Of a DNA stretch of 64,000 nucleotides, positions 58,778 to 64,000 are shown in pieces. The translations under genes and the position numbers were made by a program. Every line of letters begins with the position of its first letter. The stretch's first letter is position 1. This stretch comes from Phenylobacterium sp. (lineage in GTDB: Bacteria > Pseudomonadota > Alphaproteobacteria > Caulobacterales > Caulobacteraceae): positions 62,001 through 126,000 of the forward strand of contig NZ_JAUXVZ010000030.1 of assembly GCF_030680185.1 (NCBI RefSeq). The letters are read 5' to 3'. The notes beneath the pieces are model-generated. The model was given only the letters and a program-made list of their open reading frames with translations. It did no database searches and was not told where the DNA came from.

Positions 58778-60157
58778 GTGAGTGCTTCAACCCTGGGCGC
58801 AACCGCGCCCCGCGGCGGCGGCCGTCTACCCCTCATCACAGTCCTGGCCTTTTCGAGCACCGGCATCCCGCTGGCCGTCCTGGCGCTTGCGCTCGGCGTG
58901 TTCCTGCCGCGCTACTTCGCCGGCGAGATCGGCATCAGCCTGATCGCGGTCGGCGCGGCCTTCACCATCGTGCGCCTGATCGACATCGCCTTCGACCCCA
59001 TCGTCGGCGCCCTGATGGACCGCACGCGCACCCCGATCGGCCGCTATCGGCCCTGGGTGATCGGCGGCGTGCCGATCATGATGTTCGGGGCCTACAAGCT
59101 GTTCAATCCGCCGGTCGGCGCCGGCGAGGGCTATCTGATCCTCTGGCTGCTGGTGATCTACGCCGCCCTGTCGGTGGTCACCCTGGCCCACGCCGCCTGG
59201 GCCTCGGCCATCGCCACCAGCTATGACGAGCGCTCGCGGGTCTATGGCTGGATGCACGCCGTCGGCGTGGCCGGCGCCGTGGGCCTGCTGCTGCTGCCCG
59301 CCCTGACCGGCGGCGCCATCGAACCGGGCTCCGCCGACAGCATGCCGGCCATCGGCTGGATCATCATCGTCGGCATTCCCCTGACCACGGCCTTCTGTGT
59401 CCTGCTGTCGCCGGAAAAGGTCGCGCCCAAGAACGCCGCCGAAACCTTCGACCTGCGGGAATACTGGCAGGCCCTGAAGCGGCCGGAGATGATCCGCCTG
59501 ATCCTGGCCGACCTCGCCCTGGCGCTTGGCCCCGGCACGACGGCGGCGATCTATGTCTTCTTCTTCCACGACGCCAAGGCGTTCAACTACGCTCAGGTCT
59601 CCATCCTGCTGGTGCCCTTCATCGGGGCCGGCCTGCTCGGCGCGCCGGTCTGGGCCAAGCTCGCCCAGCGTTTCGGCAAGCACCAGACCTTGATGGGCGC
59701 CACGGTGGCCTATGCGGTGTTCCAGACCATCCTGATGGCCATTCCCAAGGGGGCCTTCCTGCCCACCGCCATCGGCATGTTCGCCGTCGGCTTCACCGCC
59801 AGCGCCTTTGTCGTGCTGGTGCGCGCCATGGTCGCCGACGTCGGCGACGCCATCCGACTGGAGCAGGGCAAGGAACAGGTCGGCCTGCTCTACGCCATGG
59901 TCACCAGCACCCAGAAGGTCGGCGCGGCCATCTCGGTGGGGATCATCTTCCCGGTGCTGTCGCTGGTGGGCTACAACGCCGCCGACAACGCCACCAATAC
60001 GGCCACGGCCATCTTCGGCCTGGAGATGTGCTACCTGTTCGCCCCGATCATCTTCGTCCTGATCGGCGGCGCCTGCTTCTTCGGCTATGGCATGAACGCC
60101 GAAAAGCACGCCGCCATCCGCGCCGCCCTGGACGCCCGGGACAACGCGGCGGCCTGA
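58778..60157 (+). CDS. MFS transporter, GPH type (paralogue)
   Basis: Second sugar-cation symporter, 459 residues. GTG start at 58778 with GGAG eight bases upstream; an upstream in-frame ATG overlaps the terminator and is rejected. Motifs DIAFDPIVGALMDRTRTPIG with RYRPWVIGGVP, and MVADVGDAIRLEQGKEQVGL, match its upstream neighbour closely. Helix spacing is the same, so the pair arose by tandem duplication and then diverged. Different substrates or conditions are likely given the terminator between them. Confidence 0.92.
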   Translation: MSASTLGATAPRGGGRLPLITVLAFSSTGIPLAVLALALGVFLPRYFAGEIGISLIAVGAAFTIVRLIDIAFDPIVGALMDRTRTPIGRYRPWVIGGVPIMMFGAYKLFNPPVGAGEGYLILWLLVIYAALSVVTLAHAAWASAIATSYDERSRVYGWMHAVGVAGAVGLLLLPALTGGAIEPGSADSMPAIGWIIIVGIPLTTAFCVLLSPEKVAPKNAAETFDLREYWQALKRPEMIRLILADLALALGPGTTAAIYVFFFHDAKAFNYAQVSILLVPFIGAGLLGAPVWAKLAQRFGKHQTLMGATVAYAVFQTILMAIPKGAFLPTAIGMFAVGFTASAFVVLVRAMVADVGDAIRLEQGKEQVGLLYAMVTSTQKVGAAISVGIIFPVLSLVGYNAADNATNTATAIFGLEMCYLFAPIIFVLIGGACFFGYGMNAEKHAAIRAALDARDNAAA

Positions 60158-60175
60158 CGCTTCGCCTGGCCCGGA

Positions 60176-61357
60176 TCAGCCCCGGGCCAGGCCCAGCCGC
60201 GTACGCAGCATCTCGGCGGCCTGACGGAAGGCCCGCGCCGGCCCGCTGTCGGGCGCCGTGACGCCCAGGGGCCGGCCATCATCGCAGGCCTGGCGCAGGG
60301 CCACGTCGATCGGGATCTGGCCCAGCATGGGCACGGCCAGGCGCTCGGCCTCGGCCGCGCCGCCGCCCTGCCCGAAGATCGGGATCGGCACGCCCGTGGC
60401 CGGATCGGCGAAATAGGCCATGTTCTCGATCACGCCCAGGATCGGCGTGCCGGTCTTCTGGAACATTGAGGCGGCCCGCCGCGCATCGATCAGGGCGATT
60501 TCCTGCGGCGTGGTGACGATGACCACCCCGTCCAGCTTCATCTTCTGGATCAGGGTCAGCTGGATGTCGCCGGTGCCAGGCGGCATGTCGACCACCAGCA
60601 CGTCCAGAGGCGCGTCGGCCTCGCCCCAGGCGACCTCGTGCATCATCTGGCGCACGGCCGAGGACGCCATGGGCCCGCGCCAGATCATCGGCGCGCCCTC
60701 ATCGACCATGAAGCCGATGGACATGACCTTGATGCCCCAGGCCTCCAGGGGGATCAGCTTCTTCTCGGGATGGTATTCCGGATCGCCATCGACCCCCAGC
60801 ATCCGCGGGGCCGACGGTCCGTAGACATCGGCGTCCAGCAGGCCGACCCGCAGGCCCAGACCCGACAGGGCGGTCGCAAGACTGACGGACACGGTGGACT
60901 TGCCCACCCCGCCCTTGCCGCTGGCCACGGCGATCACCCGGCGCACATGGGCAGGCCTGGCGGCGTTGGGCGGCGGCGAGGGCGCGGCCTGGGGATCATT
61001 GGCCAAGCGCGCGCCCTTGCGCACCCGGGTCACGCCCGGCGCCGGCGGCGCCTCTTCGGCCGCGGGCGGCGCGGCCGCGACCGCCCCGCCGCCGGGGCCG
61101 TCGAAATTGGTCAGCACAACCTGGGCCTGCTCGACCCCCGGCGCCTGGCGCAGGACCTGCTCGGCCTCGAGGCGGACGGGCTCGTAGAGCTCCAGCAGGC
61201 CTGGCGCCACCTCCATCATGAACCCCGCCCGGCCGGTCCGCACCGACAGCCCCTGGACCAGGCCCGCGCTGACCAGCCCCTTGCCGCTTTGGGGGTCCCG
61301 GACCCCATCGAGGAGCGCCAGGAGGGCGTCGCGGTCAGGCAGGCGTGATGTGTTCAT
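60176..61357 (-). CDS. apbC: Mrp/NBP35-type ATPase (iron-sulfur carrier family)
   Basis: P-loop ATPase of 393 residues of the Mrp/ApbC family. N-terminal MIP18 (DUF59) domain (about 8-90), a Pro/Ala linker, then the ATPase with deviant Walker A ASGKGGVGKST, DADVYGPSAPRMLG, WRGPMASSAVRQMM and VVDMPPGTGDIQLTL. The CxxC motif that carries the Fe-S cluster in ApbC/Nbp35 is replaced: MAYFADPATGVPIPIFG, where Cys-x-x-Cys would follow YF. The start at 61357 begins the family N-terminus; a longer GC-rich frame is rejected. Divergent from hflK. Confidence 0.9.
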   Translation of the reverse strand: MNTSRLPDRDALLALLDGVRDPQSGKGLVSAGLVQGLSVRTGRAGFMMEVAPGLLELYEPVRLEAEQVLRQAPGVEQAQVVLTNFDGPGGGAVAAAPPAAEEAPPAPGVTRVRKGARLANDPQAAPSPPPNAARPAHVRRVIAVASGKGGVGKSTVSVSLATALSGLGLRVGLLDADVYGPSAPRMLGVDGDPEYHPEKKLIPLEAWGIKVMSIGFMVDEGAPMIWRGPMASSAVRQMMHEVAWGEADAPLDVLVVDMPPGTGDIQLTLIQKMKLDGVVIVTTPQEIALIDARRAASMFQKTGTPILGVIENMAYFADPATGVPIPIFGQGGGAAEAERLAVPMLGQIPIDVALRQACDDGRPLGVTAPDSGPARAFRQAAEMLRTRLGLARG

Positions 61358-61402
61358 GTCGGCTTCGGCTTGCTTTGGCGGCTTGGCCGTCTCATATCCG
61401 GC

Positions 61403-61437
61403 TGTAAGCGCCGGTTTACAAGTCCGCCCTGGCGGAC
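61403..61437. promoter_or_regulatory. two adjacent inverted repeats between mrp-type gene and hflK
   Basis: TGTAA-N8-TTACA (61403-61420) and GTCCGCC-CT-GGCGGAC (61422-61437, perfect) lie side by side in the 163-base divergent gap. They are 46-80 bases from the Mrp start and 84-118 from hflK. Candidate operator or paired hairpin; factor unknown. Confidence 0.45.
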
Positions 61438-61520
61438 CCAACATCGCGGCCGCGCCGAGATACGCCGACACACCCGACGTCCCCCGACGACGCGACCCAG
61501 AAAGACGACGCACAAAAAGA

Positions 61521-62705
61521 ATGCCCTGGAATGACAACGTAAACCCCGGCCCCTGGGGAAATCCGCCACAACAAGGTGGCGGTTCCGGCGGGTCGGGCGG
61601 TCCGGGAGGCCCAAGGCGCCCCGGAACCGGCGGCGGCCCTCGCGGACCCCGTGGCCCCCAGCCCGACCTCAACCAGTTGCTGGAGCGCCTGATGGCGCGG
61701 ATGCGCAACTTCTTCGGCGGGCCTGGCGGAGACCAGATCCGCCCAGGCGCCATCGCCGCGGTGGCGGCCATCGCCTTCGCGCTCTGGGCGCTGTCGGGCC
61801 TCTATCTGGTCCAGCCCAACGAGCAGGCGGTGATCACCACCTTCGGCTCCTATTCCCGTTCGGCGGGGCCTGGCCTGAACTATCGCCTCCCCTCGCCCAT
61901 CGAGCGCGTCGAGAAGGTGCCGGTCACCTCGCTGAACCGCATCGACATCGGCGGCACGTCCGAGGCCGCCAACCCGCAGGAAAGCCTCATGCTGACGGGC
62001 GATGAGAACATCATCGACCTGAAGTTCAGCGTGACCTGGCGTGTGGCCGATGCGCCGCGCTTCATCTTCACGATCCGCGATCCTGAGGAGTCCGTGAAGG
62101 CCGTCGCCGAAAGCGCCATGCGCGAAGTGGTGGGCCGCTCGGCCCTGGACTACATCCTGACCCGCGGCCGCGGCCCCGTTCAGGCCCAGGCCGCAGAGCT
62201 GATGCAGCAGACCCTGGATTCATGGGGCGCCGGCGTGAGCGTAGTCGAGGTTCAGATCCGCAACGCTGACCCGCCGTCGGAGGTCATCGCGGCCTTCCGC
62301 GACGTGTTCAACGCCAGCCAGGACGCAGAGTCGGCCCGAAACGAATCCGAGGCCTACTTCAATCGGGTGGTCAACGAGGCCAAGGGTGACGCTGCGCGCA
62401 TCACCCAGGCCGGCGAAGCCTATCGCGAACAGGCTGTCCGTGAGGCCACCGGTGAGGCCTCGCGCTTCGACCAGATCTACGCCGAGTATCGCTCCGCCCC
62501 GGCGGTGACCCGCGAGCGCCTCTATATCGAGACCATGCAGCGCGTCCTGCAGAACTCGAACAAGGTGATCGTCGACTCCGACGGCGCGACCGCGCCGATC
62601 ATCCTGCCGCCGGACGTCTTCCGGCCCCGCACCGGCCCGTCGGCGTCCAGCGCCACGCCCGCCGAAACCGGCTCTGCGGCGCCCGGCGCGAGGAGCAGCC
62701 AATGA
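61521..62705 (+). CDS. hflK: FtsH protease modulator HflK
   Basis: Membrane-anchored band-7/SPFH protein of 394 residues that forms, with HflC, the large cage around the FtsH protease. Gly/Pro-rich N-terminus (MPWNDNVNPGPWGNPPQQGG) typical of HflK, transmembrane helix about 75-97, then the SPFH domain starting at YLVQPNEQAVITTFG. A coiled coil (SQDAESARNESEAYFNRVVN) is followed by the C-terminal hydrophobic part. Overlaps hflC by four bases. The start ATG 61521 has only a weak A-rich upstream region. Confidence 0.95.
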   Translation: MPWNDNVNPGPWGNPPQQGGGSGGSGGPGGPRRPGTGGGPRGPRGPQPDLNQLLERLMARMRNFFGGPGGDQIRPGAIAAVAAIAFALWALSGLYLVQPNEQAVITTFGSYSRSAGPGLNYRLPSPIERVEKVPVTSLNRIDIGGTSEAANPQESLMLTGDENIIDLKFSVTWRVADAPRFIFTIRDPEESVKAVAESAMREVVGRSALDYILTRGRGPVQAQAAELMQQTLDSWGAGVSVVEVQIRNADPPSEVIAAFRDVFNASQDAESARNESEAYFNRVVNEAKGDAARITQAGEAYREQAVREATGEASRFDQIYAEYRSAPAVTRERLYIETMQRVLQNSNKVIVDSDGATAPIILPPDVFRPRTGPSASSATPAETGSAAPGARSSQ

Positions 62706-63598
62706 TGGATCGCCGCTATATCCCCTTCATGATCGCCGCGGTGGTGGCGCTCATCGTCCTTGCCAACACCCTGTTCGTGGTGGACCAGCGCGAACAGGCC
62801 ATCGTCGTCCGGCTGGGCGACCCCGTGCGGGTCGTCAACGCCGGGCCCGAAGCCACCGCCGGCCTCAAGGTCAAGGTTCCGTTCATGGAACAGGTGCTGC
62901 GCTTCGATAAGCGCAACATCGCCCTGGAGACCGAGGAGGAAGAGGTCATCGCCGCCGACCAGGAGCGCCTGGTGGTGGACGCCTTCATCCGCTACCGGAT
63001 CAGCGATCCGCTGCAGTACTACCGCACCCTGCGCGACGATCGGACGGCCGGCGACCGCATCCAGCGGCTGGTGAACTCGTCCCTTCGCCAGGTTCTGGGT
63101 TCGGCCACGTCGAGCGACATCATCTCCGGCGCCCGCAGCGGGGTCATGGCCAACACCCTGGCCGATGTTCGCGCCCGGGCCACGTCCTCGCGGCTGGGCA
63201 TCGAGGTGATCGATGTCCGCATCCGTCGCGCCGACCTGCCGCAGGAAAACATGGCGGCCACCTATCGCCGGATGGAGACGGCCCGCCAGCAGCAGGCCGC
63301 CCAGATCCGCGCCGTCGGTGAGCAGCAGAAGCGCGAGCGGATCGCCGAGGCCGACAAGGAAGTGACCATCACCTTGGCCACGGCCCAGGAAATCGCCGAC
63401 CAGACCCGAGGTGAAGGCGATGCGCAGCGGACGCGCATCTACGCCCAGAGCTTCGGCCGCGACGCGGGATTTGCCTCCTTCTATCGTTCGATGCAGGCCT
63501 ATGAGGCGTCGATCGGCCAGGGGGATGCGACCATGGTGCTTTCGCCGAACAGCCAATTCTTCCGCTACTTCGAGCGGGGTCCCGGCGGGACGCGATAA
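62702..63598 (+). CDS. hflC: FtsH protease modulator HflC
   Basis: SPFH partner of HflK, 298 residues. Transmembrane helix at about 8-26 (FMIAAVVALIVLANTLFVVD), then DQREQAIVVRLGDPVRVV. The conserved RRADLPQENMAATYRRMETA, RIAEADKEVTITLATAQ and RGEGDAQRTRIYAQSFG segments are present. Ends SQFFRYFERGP, as usual. Start ATGATG overlaps the hflK stop. A strong terminator follows 24 bases later. Confidence 0.96.
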   Translation: MMDRRYIPFMIAAVVALIVLANTLFVVDQREQAIVVRLGDPVRVVNAGPEATAGLKVKVPFMEQVLRFDKRNIALETEEEEVIAADQERLVVDAFIRYRISDPLQYYRTLRDDRTAGDRIQRLVNSSLRQVLGSATSSDIISGARSGVMANTLADVRARATSSRLGIEVIDVRIRRADLPQENMAATYRRMETARQQQAAQIRAVGEQQKRERIAEADKEVTITLATAQEIADQTRGEGDAQRTRIYAQSFGRDAGFASFYRSMQAYEASIGQGDATMVLSPNSQFFRYFERGPGGTR

Positions 63599-63622
63599 GC
63601 CCCGACGACGCCAAGACGATCA

Positions 63623-63654
63623 GCCCTCGATCCCTAGCCGGATCGGGGGCTTTT
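63623..63654. terminator. Rho-independent terminator after hflC
   Basis: GCCCTCGATCC (63623-63633), CTAGCC loop, GGATCGGGGGC (63640-63650), then TTTT. 11-base stem with one T-G wobble. It ends the hflKC transcript and touches the stop codon of the convergent HAD gene at 63654-63656. Confidence 0.92.
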
Positions 63655-64000
63655 CATTTGCCGACCATGACGGCCAGCAGGTCGCGGACCTCGTGCAGGT
63701 CCCGGGCGATGCGCACGCAGAGGCCGCGCATCTCGTCATTGGGCTCGAGCATGTCAGGCACCATGATGGTCATCATGCCGGCCGCAGCCGCCGCACGGAC
63801 GCCGTTATGGCTGTCCTCCAGGGCGATGCAGTCGCGGGGATCCATGCCCAGCGCCGCGGCGGCCTTCAGATAGGGCTCCGGGTGCGGCTTGCCCTGGGTC
63901 ACGCTTTCGGCGGTGATGAAGGCGTCGAACCGCGAGAGCAGTCCGGCGTGACCCAGATGGGTCTCCACCGATCTCATGCGCGACGAGGTGGCCACCGCCC
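63654..64000 (-). CDS. HAD-superfamily hydrolase, C-terminal part (gene starts beyond the window)
   Basis: About 115 residues of a phosphoglycolate-phosphatase/beta-phosphoglucomutase-like HAD hydrolase. VATSSRM holds motif II (Ser). KPHPEPYLKAAAALGMDPRD contains motif III Lys, and IALEDSHNGVRAAAAAGMMT holds motif IV (Glu-Asp) and the typical SxxGxxAAxAAGM loop. The frame stays open to the window edge; a GTG at 63995 is internal to motif II and not the start. The nucleophile DxD motif I and cap domain lie outside the window. Confidence 0.9.
   Translation of the reverse strand, partial: AVATSSRMRSVETHLGHAGLLSRFDAFITAESVTQGKPHPEPYLKAAAALGMDPRDCIALEDSHNGVRAAAAAGMMTIMVPDMLEPNDEMRGLCVRIARDLHEVRDLLAVMVGK

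Overview
The window is about 64 kb of GC-rich, almost fully coding chromosomal DNA. It looks like an alphaproteobacterium of the order Caulobacterales (Caulobacter/Phenylobacterium type). The grounds are a fliLM cluster divergent from flgFGAH followed by dxs-ispA-xseB, TonB-dependent receptors of the Xanthomonas/Caulobacter type, an alphaproteobacterial SOS box (GTTC-N7-GTTC) and a sigma-54 promoter on a mid-class flagellar operon. No rRNA, tRNA, CRISPR array, insertion sequence or prophage was seen. No intergenic stretch exceeds 300 bases; the longest are 8855-9087 and 15017-15232.

Layout. 1-8.9 kb: two outer-membrane receptor plus secreted phosphatase pairs (a cut-off TonB receptor with a tyrosine-phosphatase-like protein; PhoX with a complete TonB receptor), separated by an FMN hydroxyacid oxidase and an intergenic inverted repeat. 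9-18.3 kb: flagellar block, with fliL-fliM-pflI-like-motE-like-TPR protein leftward and flgF-flgG-flgA-flgH rightward from a shared 216-base regulatory region. 18.3-24.7 kb: two small exported proteins, then dxs, ispA, xseB, a histidine phosphatase and a frameshifted histone-deacetylase-like gene. 24.8-38.5 kb: regulators and oxidoreductases (a catalytically dead resolvase with HTH, LysR/aldo-keto reductase, VWA protein, TetR, LuxR, AraC/SDR), a transglutaminase, an MFS carrier, and a probably SOS-controlled DNA repair pair (radical SAM protein and UdgX-type uracil-DNA-binding protein). 38.5-47.7 kb: amino acid and acyl-CoA catabolism (Leu/Phe/Val dehydrogenase, acyl-CoA dehydrogenase, thiolase, hotdog thioesterases), a second UDG-family protein, an LLM flavoprotein, a GST and two small membrane proteins. 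47.7-53 kb: nucleoside transporter, ohr-ohrR peroxide module, DedA protein and S46 peptidase. 53.2-64 kb: three-gene HlyD/FtsX-type ABC exporter, SDR, two tandem GPH-type sugar carriers, an Mrp ATPase divergent from hflK-hflC, and a cut-off HAD hydrolase.

Most interesting points. (1) A perfect GTTC-N7-GTTC box sits in front of the radical SAM/UdgX operon, whose radical SAM protein ends in a perfect beta-clamp-binding motif. (2) The 12-base palindrome ATTGTGCACAAT lies both in the ohr promoter and over the start codon of a LysR gene 23 kb away. (3) A resolvase-like protein has lost its nucleophilic serine and two catalytic arginines but keeps a helix-turn-helix. (4) The histone-deacetylase-like gene is split by one missing base. 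(5) The Mrp ATPase lacks the CxxC motif. (6) Several clear terminators were found, one of which holds both stop codons of a convergent gene pair in its two arms.
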